NCBI GenBank assembly: GCA_025758065.1
Contig: CP107199.1
Coordinates: 3,755,501-3,819,500, forward strand
Direction of reading: 5' to 3'
DNA: 64,000 nucleotides
From: Lachnospiraceae bacterium
Lineage (GTDB): Bacteria > Bacillota > Clostridia > Lachnospirales > Lachnospiraceae
Positions within the stretch are counted from its first letter, which is position 1; each line of letters opens with the position of its first letter. Below are positions 26,183 to 35,207 of this stretch, one piece after another. The position numbers and the translations under genes are program-made. Under the pieces are notes generated by a model that had not been told where the DNA came from, searched no databases, and saw only the letters and a list, made by a program, of their open reading frames with translations.

Positions 26183-26520
26183 TCTTTCGGTCTTAGAGAC
26201 TTCCGACGGCTCGCTGCGAAAAAAGCGCTGGCTTCTTCCAGAAACTCGTTTTCTTCTTTCAGACGACGAATTTCTTTATCCTGATCTTTCACGCGTTTTC
26301 GAAGCATGGTTAATTCCTCCGCAAGGCTCATGGCAGATTCTGGAGTATGGGCACCTTCTCCAATATCCAGTTGTCCGGTTCTTACGGCTTTAAGCCAGGT
26401 ATGGATAGTCCCTTCAGGAATTCCTAATTCTTTAGCGGCTTTCGCACCACCGATTTCTTTTGCAAGCTTAACTGCCTGCACTTTGTATTCATGATCGTAC
26501 TTACGTTGACTTCGTGCCAT
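26179..26520 (-). CDS. IS3-family transposase OrfA (helix-turn-helix)
   Basis: 113 residues from the ATG at 26520 (AAGGAGGTG before it). Tnp_1 helix-turn-helix (HEYKVQAVKLAKEIGG, AAKELGIPEGTIHTWLKA) followed by a leucine-zipper coiled coil (LAEELTMLRKRVKDQDKEI). Binds the terminal inverted repeats. Overlaps orfB by 4 bp. Confidence 0.92.
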   Translation of the reverse strand: MARSQRKYDHEYKVQAVKLAKEIGGAKAAKELGIPEGTIHTWLKAVRTGQLDIGEGAHTPESAMSLAEELTMLRKRVKDQDKEIRRLKEENEFLEEASAFFAASRRKSLRPKE

Positions 26521-26596
26521 AGTTGGGCACCTCCTTATTCTCTTGATTATACTATGAAATCCTTGAGAATAGGCTGTCAACTTTATTTATACACCA

Positions 26597-27766
26597 TCAT
26601 GGAATAAACCGCCGAATCTCGCGACACATCTTTGCTGCTTCTTTTAGGACAAATTTCCCTGCCGGAATGATCAAACCGGTTTCCTCCAGCAGCGGGATAA
26701 ATTCTATCGGCGAAATCACTTCCGGCCCTTCTTCTGAATCCATCGTAAATCTCATGAGAGCCTCCGCCCCGGTGATCGTTTCTGTTGCGCAATCCATGAT
26801 GGGCTGATAATACACGTTAAATCCCTTATACTGCTCCGCGATTGAGCAGCGAAGCGCGCTTATGATTTTTTCTTTTCGCAAAAAGGCATTATAGTCCTCT
26901 TGTTGGAAAGAATAAAAACTATTTTTCCCCATCGCCTTGGCATATCGCAGGGAAAAGTCAAACTTTCTTCTGCATTCTTCATAGCCTTCCAGCGCAAATC
27001 GTGCATCTATGGCTCCGGCAGAGACAGTAAAGACTGCTTTATATTGCTCCGACACAATAAACTCATATATTTTTTTGCTGATCTTTTTTTCAAGCTGCGC
27101 CGCGTCTTCCATGCTATGGCTCCGTAAATCTACAATGATATATTGGTCTCCCACAAGACGATACAGGCGCTGTTGATCCGAAATACATTCTTTCATACAG
27201 TCTGCCACGCGTTTAAGCACATAGTCACCATAATCATATCCACAGGAACTGTTGATCCCCGAAAAATCGTCAATGCTTATGTGCATTAAAAAGCCTGCTG
27301 AAATAGGCTCCTTTTGCGAATACAGATACGCACGGAACTCGCTCCCACCCAAAAGCCCGGTAACATTATCCGCTCTCTGCTGATTTCCCGTCTCATTCAA
27401 GCAGCCGACCAGATAAGCCGGATTTCCTTCATCGTCATCTACCACAACACCCCGGCAGTTGATCCAGACAGGTCTTCCCTCTTTGTCAATCCATCTGTAA
27501 TGAAGATCATGTGTTTTTTCCTTTCCTGCGGCCACTTCGGAAAGGTCCTTCATAAGCATCTCACGGTCTTCCTCATAGACTGCCGACAAAGGATCATCCA
27601 AAAATCTGCCGGGTATCATAAAGCGATCCACCGCAGCCTCAGAAAGCTCCAATTTACTATTCTGTATGTCAAATATATAGAGGAAATCGTCCATGCTCTT
27701 CGAAATAGCTTCCATCAGTTTTCCCGTTGTCACTTTTTCAAATAGCGTAAATCTATCCTGACTCAT
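26597..27766 (-). pseudogene. PAS-GGDEF-EAL signalling protein, EAL domain truncated
   Basis: 389 residues from the ATG at 27766 (GGGAGAG before it). N-terminal PAS-like sensor domain (about 20-130), a GGDEF domain whose active site is degenerate (RLVGDQYIIVDL in place of GGDEF; about 140-290), and the first third of an EAL domain (NVYYQPIMDCATETITGAEALMRF, then FIPLLEETGLI). The EAL domain is cut after CREIRRFIP, 16 bp from the end of the IS3 element, and the catalytic remainder is not found on the other side of the IS. Probably inactivated by insertion plus deletion; the surviving protein could not hydrolyse c-di-GMP. The EAL motif itself is preserved as EAL. Confidence 0.82.
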
Positions 27767-27863
27767 AGCTCTCTCTCCCACACTGCTCTTTTATTGCAAT
27801 GATACTCTCTTTTTATTTTTATCAAAAACTCTTTTCTTCGTCAACATTTTCTTGATTTTGCGT

Positions 27864-28781
27864 TCAAATATCCTCGGCGGATATATCGGTCATGACCTTG
27901 TTTCTGCCATTCCGCTTGCTTTGATACATGAGGGAGTCCGCTCTTTTGAGCATAGTTTCAAGTGTGTCCTGCGGCCGTGATGTGGTGATGCCCACACTGA
28001 TCGTGACCTTGAGCTCTTGACCATCTGTATTTGTAATCACTGTGTTTTCGACCAGATGCCGGATCCGTTCCGCGACGATGGTTGCCTCATACTCTCTGTT
28101 GATGGCAAAGACACCTACAAATTCTTCCCCGCCCCATCTTCCAAACATATCGTCCTTCTTAATGGTATGTGATATGCTCTTCGCGATATCGGTCAAAACC
28201 AAATCGCCAACATCATGTCCGTAAGTATTATTAAAGACCCTAAAGTGGTCAATGTCGGCAAAAAGCAGAGCAAACTTCTTCCCAAAGCGCTGATACTCGG
28301 ACAATTTATAGTTCAAAAAGCTCTCCAGATAAGACCGGTTGGGCAGATGGGTCAGAGAATCGTGCATCGCCTTCTCTGTCAGGTTTTCAATGAGATCGTC
28401 TCCATAGGCTTTGGGCGAGTTGCGGGTGAACACTTCCACAGACCCTATGATCGCCCCATTTTCCTTAATTGGATATACCGTTGTCAAAATGGGAATCCGA
28501 TATCCGTCTTTGTGCCTTACGAACACTTTTTCCGTGCGGACAATGCCGTCACTGTTCGTCGCAAACAGCGGGCACCCCGTGATGCACAGGTGATTGCCAA
28601 ATTCGTCAATATGGTTCAGTTTCGTCGACGGACAGTCTTGTCCTACTATCTCATCTGCCTTATAACCGGTTATCTGTTCCGCGCCTTTGTTCCAGAATTC
28701 TATCTTTCGGTGTATATCCACATAATACACACCATCCTGAATGTGATTCAGTATGCTCAAATATAACTCTTCCCGCGTCAT
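27864..28781 (-). CDS. PAS-GGDEF diguanylate cyclase
   Basis: 305 residues. N-terminal PAS domain (LSILNHIQDGVYYVDIHRK, ITGYKADEIVGQDCPSTKL) with several Cys/His, then a GGDEF domain with the full active site RWGGEEFVGVF and the metal-binding FADIDHFRVFNNTYGHDVGD. There is no RxxD inhibitory site at the usual position that I can see. Synthesises c-di-GMP in the cytoplasm. GGAGG lies 12 nt from this ATG; a TTG four codons upstream sits too close. It stands 97 bp upstream of the truncated GGDEF-EAL gene on the same strand; the two may once have formed a synthesis/breakdown pair. Confidence 0.9.
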   Translation of the reverse strand: MTREELYLSILNHIQDGVYYVDIHRKIEFWNKGAEQITGYKADEIVGQDCPSTKLNHIDEFGNHLCITGCPLFATNSDGIVRTEKVFVRHKDGYRIPILTTVYPIKENGAIIGSVEVFTRNSPKAYGDDLIENLTEKAMHDSLTHLPNRSYLESFLNYKLSEYQRFGKKFALLFADIDHFRVFNNTYGHDVGDLVLTDIAKSISHTIKKDDMFGRWGGEEFVGVFAINREYEATIVAERIRHLVENTVITNTDGQELKVTISVGITTSRPQDTLETMLKRADSLMYQSKRNGRNKVMTDISAEDI

Positions 28782-29025
28782 TTTTTTCTTCAACCTCCAT
28801 CAAATTGATATCCGTATGTACTTCAGCGTGTCGCTAAACCCGTCCCCCGCCGTTCAGGTAATTCGTATTCGTAGTATTATACATGATATCACTTTGTTTT
28901 TCAAGGAAACGGAAAACTTGTAGACTGCGGCAAAATCGTTAGTAGGGGACCTAAAAGTCCGCCTTAAAATAGGTTGATTTTTACCTATAATTTGCATATA
29001 ATAGGTGCTGCAAGGAGGTGTTCCC

Positions 29026-29256
29026 ATGACCATTGATACGAACACGATCGTTTCCGTGACGGAGGCCAATCAGAATTTTTCCCGCGTGACGCGCATCGCC
29101 GAAACGAATGGATAGGCTGTGATTTTCAAAAATAACCGCCCTAAATATATGTTGGTCGATTTGGACAATTCGCCCTTGATCGACATGACAGATGACGAGA
29201 AGATCGACTTTGTGGCGGCAAGAATTTTGAAGAAATATAAGCCCGCATCTGTATGA
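29026..29256 (+). pseudogene. Phd/YefM-type antitoxin with in-frame TAG stop
   Basis: After AAGGAGG and an ATG at 29026 the frame reads MTIDTNTIVSVTEANQNFS, typical Phd/YefM antitoxin N-terminus, then stops at TAG 29113-29115 and continues in the same frame as AVIFKNNRPKYMLVDLDN up to TGA at 29254. Full length would be 76 residues. The toxin gene that should begin at the overlapping ATGA is replaced by an IS3 transposase fragment. A remnant of a toxin-antitoxin module. Confidence 0.8.
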
Positions 29257-29370
29257 CAGACGTATCGTTTCGTATGTTATTGGTGACCGCAACGACAACC
29301 CGATTGTGTTCAACACATTCAAAGCTGCTGTGAAGGCCAATCCGGACGCACATCCGCTGTTCCACAGTGA
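29257..29370 (+). pseudogene. fragment of an IS3-family transposase (second subtype)
   Basis: The plus strand encodes RRIVSYVIGDRNDNPIVFNT followed by AVKANPDAHPLFHSD, the middle of an IS3 OrfB core ending at the second catalytic Asp. It differs from the other IS3 copies here, so it comes from another element. It is only about 40 codons long, fused directly after the dead antitoxin. Confidence 0.6.
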
Positions 29371-29391
29371 CTATGCCGAATTCGGGATAAT

Positions 29392-29740
29392 TCAGACAGG
29401 GGAAGCCAGTATACCAGCCCGCTTTACCGGGAAGCGATACAGAAATATGACATACAACAAAGTATGAACAGCGCAGGTGGCAGGTGCCACGATAATGCCC
29501 GGTGTGAGAGCATGTGGGCAAGAATGAAAACAGAACTGCTATATGATCGTTATGATACAGAGAAAATGACTACGGATGAACTTAAGACAATCATCTGGAG
29601 ATATTTCACCAGTTACTGGAATATCAGGAGGATCTGCTCCACTAATAGAGGTCTTCCCCCAATGATCAAAAGACAACAATATTACGCTTCCCTGAAGGAA
29701 GCAGCATAGGATTCAAAATCCTTGAGGAAAATGTGTCAAC
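29392..29740 (+). mobile_element. 3' fragment of an IS3 element related to the one at 25243-26581
   Basis: SDRGSQYTSPLYREAIQKYD and NSAGGRCHDNARCESMWARM through to the natural OrfB C-terminus (stop at 29709) match the complete IS3 OrfB closely, followed by the terminal repeat CCTTGAGGAAAATGTGTCAAC. The orfA part and the first two thirds of orfB are gone. The divergence from the complete copy indicates an independent, older insertion. Confidence 0.82.
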
Positions 29741-29919
29741 TAATATTGACAATATCATTCATAGTTGCAGACATTCCAGAGTTTGGTAGCAGCATAACAC
29801 ATATGCCCTATAATATTAGAATATTCCGGCCGGATATTGACCGATGTTCTGTGTGACAGCAGCATTCCCCTTCCCCCTTCAGACAGTCATGCATATGAAT
29901 ATTTACAATTCACATTGAA

Positions 29920-30330
29920 TTAATACGACTTGCTCTGATGTTCAATATAACGGCGAATATTTTCCTCAGATACAGATCCGATCGTTTCCACATAATAGGA
30001 ATGGTTCCACAGTTCTCCCTTCCACAACTGGTTTCTTATTTCCGGAAAACGTTCGAATAATTTCCTACCTGTGATCCCCTTCAGATACTTGATAATGGCT
30101 GTTATTGACAGTTTTGGTGGAGCTGATACAAAACAGTGAACATGATCACCTTCACCACATTCAAATAAATGAATGGTAAAGCCTTTATCGTCAGCTATCT
30201 GCTGCACGAGTTCCTGCAGGTATTTCTCAACTTCTGGGGTTAATATCTTCCGTCTGTATTTCACCGAACATACCATATGGTAGTTGATATTGCACACGCA
30301 AGTCCTATAATGTATAAGATTTTCTTTCAT
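29920..30330 (-). CDS. tnpA: IS200/IS605-family transposase TnpA
   Basis: 136 residues, Y1 HUH single-strand transposase. HUH motif in GDHVHCFVSAPPKLS (residues about 61-75), catalytic Tyr in WNHSYYVETIG near residue 111. Length is usual. No tnpB adjoins it, so it is an IS200-type element. A perfect hairpin ATGCCG-GTTA-CGGCAT at 30398-30413 upstream may be the subterminal recognition structure, and TTACAATTC / GAATTGTAA at 29903 and 30350 flank the gene; the exact ends are uncertain. It could mobilise related ends elsewhere. Confidence 0.92.
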   Translation of the reverse strand: MKENLIHYRTCVCNINYHMVCSVKYRRKILTPEVEKYLQELVQQIADDKGFTIHLFECGEGDHVHCFVSAPPKLSITAIIKYLKGITGRKLFERFPEIRNQLWKGELWNHSYYVETIGSVSEENIRRYIEHQSKSY

Positions 30331-30397
30331 ACATATAGTATATCATATTGAATTGTAATACACAATCATTATTCGAACGTATTTTCGTTTTTATTGT

Positions 30398-30413
30398 ATG
30401 CCGGTTACGGCAT
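30398..30413. repeat. perfect hairpin upstream of tnpA (possible IS200 end)
   Basis: ATGCCGGTTACGGCAT folds to a 6-bp stem with a GTTA loop, 68 bp upstream of the tnpA start. IS200/IS605 transposases recognise such imperfect subterminal hairpins. The rest of 30331-30614 shows no gene I can support. Confidence 0.4.
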
Positions 30414-30614
30414 TAATACCAAAGAATGAGGATTATTATATTATTTACTTTGTGCAGATATGCACACTCCTGAGCTTTCATCTCAGTAATTGAATTGCCG
30501 AGGATTCCCGCTTATTGTCCTAAAGGAACACACGTTATAGGATCTGGCAAAATCATCCTGCATCCTAAAAAAATACAATCAATTTCTGATTTATTTCTGG
30601 GATTTTTTCATGCC

Positions 30615-30654
30615 AAAAAAGGCAGGGCATTTGTTGCACCTGCCTTGCCTTTTA
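30615..30654 (-). terminator. intrinsic terminator after araC and the mini-ORF
   Basis: On the minus strand GGCAGG, a 12-nt loop and CCTGCC are followed by TTTTTT. It begins at the stop codon of the 59-residue frame. Confidence 0.8.
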
Positions 30655-30831
30655 CGTTTTGTCGCTCGCGCCAAAAGTTCTTGTGTATCCATCTTCACAG
30701 AAATAATGAATCTGATATCCGTAGAATGTTGGATCCTCCTCAGAGGGTCGAATAACAGAAAACTGACCTGCTTTCAGTTTTACTGTCGTTCCATCTTTGT
30801 ACTTAATCGTATCAGAAATGTTCTTCCACAT
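30652..30831 (-). CDS. small hypothetical protein (59 aa) downstream of araC
   Basis: Starts at ATG 30831, 19 bp after the araC stop, with AGGA about 9 nt upstream, and ends at a strong terminator. Sequence begins MWKNISDTIKYKDGTTVKLK, contains GQFSVIRPSEEDPTFYGYQI and ends FGASDKT. Its aromatic and charged residue content looks like a real folded protein, not a shadow frame. I do not recognise a family. It could be a small effector or modulator co-expressed with the AraC regulator. Length and position are the only functional hints. Confidence 0.5.
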   Translation of the reverse strand: MWKNISDTIKYKDGTTVKLKAGQFSVIRPSEEDPTFYGYQIHYFCEDGYTRTFGASDKT

Positions 30832-30850
30832 ATTTCTATGTTCCTGCAGC

Positions 30851-31717
30851 TTATTCCATCTCCCGCATTCTGTTTCGATACTGCTGTGGGGAGTATCCCT
30901 TCTTACTGCGGAATGCACGGCTGAAATAGGATGGATTGCTGTATCCTACAATCTGCGAAATTTCATTGACTGAATAAGCCGTTGTTTCTAATAAAATTTG
31001 TGCATTCATGATACGCGCTGATGTAATAAACTGTATGGGTGTTTCCCCTGTATATTTTTTAAAGTTGCGAATGAACCAGCTTGTGCTCATTCCCTTTGAA
31101 TATGCATATTCTTTAACATTAATCTCCAGATTGTATGAGGAACTGAAATAAGAAATAGCCACTTCCATTTCGCGATCCATATATTCATCCTTCAGGACAT
31201 GCTCTCTTGTCAGTTCCCGTTCAAATTCGATCAAAAGAAGCTGCAGCAAATGAACAAGCGTCTCTTCGTACTCTTCCTGGCACTTTTGCAGTTCCAGGAT
31301 AATCCTCTTAAAAAGTCGCTCATATTCTGGTGATGTTCCTACAGGAAGGATTCTCTTCTTATCCGCGAATCCATACCTTCTGAGAAGATTCTTTATATTG
31401 CTTCCAGTGAAATGGATCCAGTACACCTCAGTCTTATCTTTTCCATAGTATTCATACTTTTGAAGTTCCTTCGGTCGAAACAACACGATATTGCCGGCCG
31501 GGACAATCGTTTCATTTTCTGGAGAATCAAAATGAAAGTATCCCTTTCCTGAAGCAATATAAATAATCTGATAATCCAGACGGCCTCGTGGCCGATACGT
31601 TGGCAGTTTCGGATATGTTGATAAGCGGTAACAGCCACAGCTGCCAACAACGAGTGGCTGCCGTTTATCCTTAAAATCCTGGCGGGACTGGTTCAGATAC
31701 CCAGTATTCATGTACAT
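30851..31717 (-). CDS. AraC-family transcriptional regulator (beta-galactosidase locus)
   Basis: 288 residues from the ATG at 31717 (AAAGGGGG 8 nt before). Cupin sensory domain (GRLDYQIIYIASGKGYFHF, PAGNIVLFRPKELQKYEYY) and C-terminal AraC helix-turn-helix pair (NVKEYAYSKGMSTSWFIRNFKK, VNEISQIVGYSNPSYFSRAFRSKKGYSP). Diverges from the GH2 beta-galactosidase and probably activates it; a CATGTACATG palindrome (31775-31784) lies in the shared promoter region. Close to the regulator at 11506-12387 in layout. Confidence 0.9.
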   Translation of the reverse strand: MYMNTGYLNQSRQDFKDKRQPLVVGSCGCYRLSTYPKLPTYRPRGRLDYQIIYIASGKGYFHFDSPENETIVPAGNIVLFRPKELQKYEYYGKDKTEVYWIHFTGSNIKNLLRRYGFADKKRILPVGTSPEYERLFKRIILELQKCQEEYEETLVHLLQLLLIEFERELTREHVLKDEYMDREMEVAISYFSSSYNLEINVKEYAYSKGMSTSWFIRNFKKYTGETPIQFITSARIMNAQILLETTAYSVNEISQIVGYSNPSYFSRAFRSKKGYSPQQYRNRMREME

Positions 31718-31774
31718 TTGCATACCCCCTTTGTAATAGTATATCATTTTGTGCATATTTCGTCTATTTCTATT

Positions 31775-31784
31775 CATGTACATG
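31775..31784. promoter_or_regulatory. CATGTACATG palindrome in the araC / beta-galactosidase divergent region
   Basis: Perfect 10-bp palindrome, repeated at 36351-36360 near the 3' end of the second sulfatase gene. A TATAAT box for the beta-galactosidase is seen near 31829-31834 without a good -35 box, as expected for activator control. Confidence 0.3.
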
Positions 31785-31881
31785 CACAGCATAATTCTGT
31801 AGAATATCCTTATACGATTGCAGAACTATATAATCCGCCTTCTTTTGAAGAAGGCCCACAGCACATCAGGAGGGGTTAACC

Positions 31882-34800
31882 ATGATGATACCGCGTTATT
31901 ATGAAGATTTAAGCATCCTGCATGATAACACAATGCCGATGAGGTCCTATTATATTCCGGCATCGCAGAAAATGAACACGCTGATCGAACACCGGGAAGA
32001 TTCCGACCGCTTTCAGTTATTAAATGGAGTCTGGAAATTCCAGTATTATAAAAGTGTTTATGACCTAAAAGAAGCATTTTACAGGACCAGCTTTAATACA
32101 AAAGATTTGGATGACATTACTGTTCCCGGAGTCTGGCAGATTGCCGGATATGATTCACCCCAGTACACCAACATCCGCTACCCTTTTCCATTTGATCCGC
32201 CTTATCTCCCGCAGGATATTCCCTGTGGAGCCTACGTCCGAAAATTTACTTACCATGAAAATATCGATGCGCCAAAAATTTATCTGAATTTTGAAGGCGT
32301 TGACAGCTGCTTTTTTGTCTGGCTCAATGGAAAATATACCGGCTACAGCCAGGTTCCTCATGCAACCGCAGAATTTGATGTTACAGAATTTCTGAAAGAG
32401 GGAGAAAATACCATTGCAGTTCTGGTCTTAAAATGGTGCGATGGCTCATATCTGGAAGACCAGGACAAATTTCGCATGAACGGCATTTTCCGGGATGTTT
32501 ACCTCTTAAAACGCCCAGAGCGGGCCATCTGGGATTATCATATCACTACCCAGATCAAGGAAAATACTGCAAAGATCAAACTGAATGTGACCTTTGATTT
32601 TTCAATCCCGGTCTCTGTTACCATTGAAGACCAGGCCAGAGCCGTAGTTGCTACCGACACAATCTCAGATGACGGATCCATAGAATTTAAGATTCCAAAT
32701 CCTACTCTGTGGAATACAGAGCATCCATATATTTACACTCTCACCTTACAAAGCAGCTATGAAACCATCGTCGATTACATTGCTCTTAGGACCATTGAAA
32801 TCCGTGATAAAGTGATTTACTTCAACGGACAAAAAATCAAATTCCGGGGTGTAAACCGCCACGATTCCGATCCAGAAACCGGTTTTACCGTTAGTGTGCC
32901 ACAGATCAAAAAGGACCTGTCTCTGATGAAGCAGCACAATTTCAATTCCATACGCTCCAGCCATTATCCAAATGCCCCTTACTTCTATCAGATGTGCGAT
33001 CTATATGGTTTTATGGTCATTGAAGAAGCAGATATCGAAGCACATGGCCCATACATGCTGTACCGGAAAGAAGATACCGATTATAACCGTTTCAAGCGTT
33101 GGAATGAAAAGATCGCGGATGATCCAATCTGGGAGGAATCAATTCTTGACCGTGTTCAGCATATGGTCCAGCGCGATAAGAACCGCTTCTGTATCGTGAT
33201 GTGGTCCATGGGTAATGAAAGTGCGTATGGATGCAATTTTGAAAAAGCGCTGCGGTGGACCAAAAAATTTGATCCATGCCGGCTCACCCAATACGAAAGC
33301 GCCAGATACCGCAATTATGACGTGACCTACGATTATTCCAATCTGGACCTGTACAGCCGTATGTATCCGGCCATGAACGAAATCGAAGAATATCTTGAAG
33401 AAGACGGAAGCAAACCATTCCTTCTTGTAGAATACTGCCATGCCATGGGAAACGGCCCTGGCGATTTAGAGGATTATTTCCAGCTCATCCAGAAAGACGA
33501 CCGTATGTGCGGAGGATTTGTCTGGGAATGGTGTGATCATGCCATTGCCCACGGAAAAACGGAAAGTGGTAAAACCATTTATTATTATGGTGGCGACCAC
33601 GATGAAGAACTTCACGATGGAAATTTTTGTATGGATGGCCTGGTATTCCCAGACCGTACTCCTCATACTGGGATTTTAGAATACAAAAATGTTTACCGAC
33701 CAGTGCGGGTTGTCTCTTATGATCAGGAAACTGGAAAACTGGTTTTACATAATTACCTGGATTTTGATGATCTAAAAGATTATCTGGATATTCGCTTTGA
33801 GGTAATCAAGGACGGGCTGTCCACCGTACAAAAAGGAAAACTTTCTCCATTCTCTGTAATGCCACATACAGACGGCGTGACCGAGTTAAACGTAACCATT
33901 CCCAGCGAAGGAAAAATCTATTTGAAACTGATATACCGTTTAAAGAAGGAAACACCTTTCCTGAAGAAAAATTTCATTCTTGGATTTGATGAGATCCTGC
34001 TTAAAAATGAAGACGGAAGAAACCAGATGGCTTTAAGCTGGCTAAAAAAAACGGACCACGTAAAAGAGATCCGGGTACATGAAACAGACACAGAAGTGAC
34101 TATAAACTCAAAAGATTTCACTTATACCCTGGACAGAAGGACCGGTCTTTTTGAACAGATGCAGTTTTCCGGCCGCAACTATCTTATCCATCCAATGGAA
34201 CTAAATATCTGGAGAGCCCCTACGGATAATGATATGTACCTGAAGTCCAAATGGAAAAAGGCACGCTATGATAAAGCATACACCAGGGCCTACACCGTAA
34301 AAACCATTCAGAATATGCATGGTATCTTTATCGTTTCTCACGTTGCTGTTGTTGCTGACTCCATTCAAAAAATCCTGGATATCACGATCAACTGGAAGAT
34401 CGACAACGATGGAAAGCTCAGTTCTGTAATGTATGCGGAAAAAGATGATGAATTCCCGGTACTGCCAAGGTTTGGCATCCGGATGTTTTTAGATAAAAGA
34501 CTGAAAAATGTGAGTTTTTATGGTATGGGGCCACAGGAAAGCTATCGTGATAAGCACCAAGGAGCTTACCATGCCTTATTCCGTACCAAAATAAACGATT
34601 TGCATGAAGATTATATCAGGCCTCAGGAAAATGGATCCCATTTTGATTGTGATTATGTGGTGTTCTCAGCAGCCCAGTTTGGTATTGCTGCAGCAGCAGA
34701 AAAGCCATTCTCCTTCAATGCATCCTGCTACACACAGGAGAAGTTGGAGGACACCGCGCATAACTATGAACTGGAGGAATCCGACAGCATCGTATTCTGT

Positions 34801-34923
34801 CTTGACTATGCATTAAATGGCATTGGCTCCAACAGCTGTGGTCCTGCTCTTCTGGAAAAATATCAGTTTGATGATACTTCTTTCCAGCTAGAATTTACTT
34901 TGGTTCCATTTTCCAAAGGCTAA
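31882..34923 (+). CDS. GH2 beta-galactosidase, intact
   Basis: 1013 residues, LacZ-type glycoside hydrolase 2 with all five domains. Acid/base Glu446 in MWSMGNESAYG, nucleophile Glu517 in LLVEYCHAMGNGPG, and NRHDSDPETG of the barrel are seen; the C-terminal supersandwich has FWRAPTDND-like LNIWRAPTDNDMY and GPQESYRDK. There is no signal peptide, so it acts on imported galactosides. AGGAGGGG precedes the ATG. It diverges from one AraC gene and is followed by another, and it stands beside a sulfatase-ABC cassette, so galactose removal from sulfated host glycan oligosaccharides is a plausible role. It is only distantly related to the broken lacZ at 673-3511. Confidence 0.95.
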   Translation: MMIPRYYEDLSILHDNTMPMRSYYIPASQKMNTLIEHREDSDRFQLLNGVWKFQYYKSVYDLKEAFYRTSFNTKDLDDITVPGVWQIAGYDSPQYTNIRYPFPFDPPYLPQDIPCGAYVRKFTYHENIDAPKIYLNFEGVDSCFFVWLNGKYTGYSQVPHATAEFDVTEFLKEGENTIAVLVLKWCDGSYLEDQDKFRMNGIFRDVYLLKRPERAIWDYHITTQIKENTAKIKLNVTFDFSIPVSVTIEDQARAVVATDTISDDGSIEFKIPNPTLWNTEHPYIYTLTLQSSYETIVDYIALRTIEIRDKVIYFNGQKIKFRGVNRHDSDPETGFTVSVPQIKKDLSLMKQHNFNSIRSSHYPNAPYFYQMCDLYGFMVIEEADIEAHGPYMLYRKEDTDYNRFKRWNEKIADDPIWEESILDRVQHMVQRDKNRFCIVMWSMGNESAYGCNFEKALRWTKKFDPCRLTQYESARYRNYDVTYDYSNLDLYSRMYPAMNEIEEYLEEDGSKPFLLVEYCHAMGNGPGDLEDYFQLIQKDDRMCGGFVWEWCDHAIAHGKTESGKTIYYYGGDHDEELHDGNFCMDGLVFPDRTPHTGILEYKNVYRPVRVVSYDQETGKLVLHNYLDFDDLKDYLDIRFEVIKDGLSTVQKGKLSPFSVMPHTDGVTELNVTIPSEGKIYLKLIYRLKKETPFLKKNFILGFDEILLKNEDGRNQMALSWLKKTDHVKEIRVHETDTEVTINSKDFTYTLDRRTGLFEQMQFSGRNYLIHPMELNIWRAPTDNDMYLKSKWKKARYDKAYTRAYTVKTIQNMHGIFIVSHVAVVADSIQKILDITINWKIDNDGKLSSVMYAEKDDEFPVLPRFGIRMFLDKRLKNVSFYGMGPQESYRDKHQGAYHALFRTKINDLHEDYIRPQENGSHFDCDYVVFSAAQFGIAAAAEKPFSFNASCYTQEKLEDTAHNYELEESDSIVFCLDYALNGIGSNSCGPALLEKYQFDDTSFQLEFTLVPFSKG

Positions 34924-35207
34924 AAATGATTATTTTCTGATTATGGGGCATTGTTATTTTGGATTACCGATACAGTAACAGTGTCCCTTTTACGCACGAT
35001 ATAAATGATTGAAAAAATCTGCATAAAACATTAAAAGCTCGTTGATATAATTATGAATTCTATTCATCCTAAATATCCCCTTTCTTTTGGTTTGCAGGTT
35101 CATTATAAAACCATTTCACTTTGCGAGCTTGTCAAATCGCAGTAACTATTAGCCAAATCTTGCATCAGGGCGATACGCTTCTTATCTTAATTTAGGAGAA
35201 TTTTGAA
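34924..35207. other. intergenic region, no feature supported
   Basis: 284 bp between the beta-galactosidase and the next araC gene. AT-rich; I find no clear terminator hairpin, repeat or reading frame. It presumably carries the promoter of the araC gene at 35208. Confidence 0.3.

Larger units (their letters stand above)
25243..26581 (-). mobile_element. IS3-family insertion sequence, complete
   Basis: About 1.34 kb. The ends are imperfect inverted repeats: GTTGACACATTTTTCTCAAGGA at the left is matched (on the other strand) by GTTGACAGCCTATTCTCAAGGA at the right. It encodes orfA and orfB overlapping by 4 bp. No convincing target duplication is visible. It abuts the truncated end of a GGDEF/EAL gene. 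A 3' fragment of a close relative lies at 29392-29740. Confidence 0.88.

Noticed and set aside
441..29115. In-frame TAG codons in both the lacA fragment (441-443) and the antitoxin (29113-29115), suggesting stop-codon reassignment or suppression
   Set aside because: Both genes are also damaged by deletions, and full-length genes here end normally at stops; ordinary nonsense mutations explain them.
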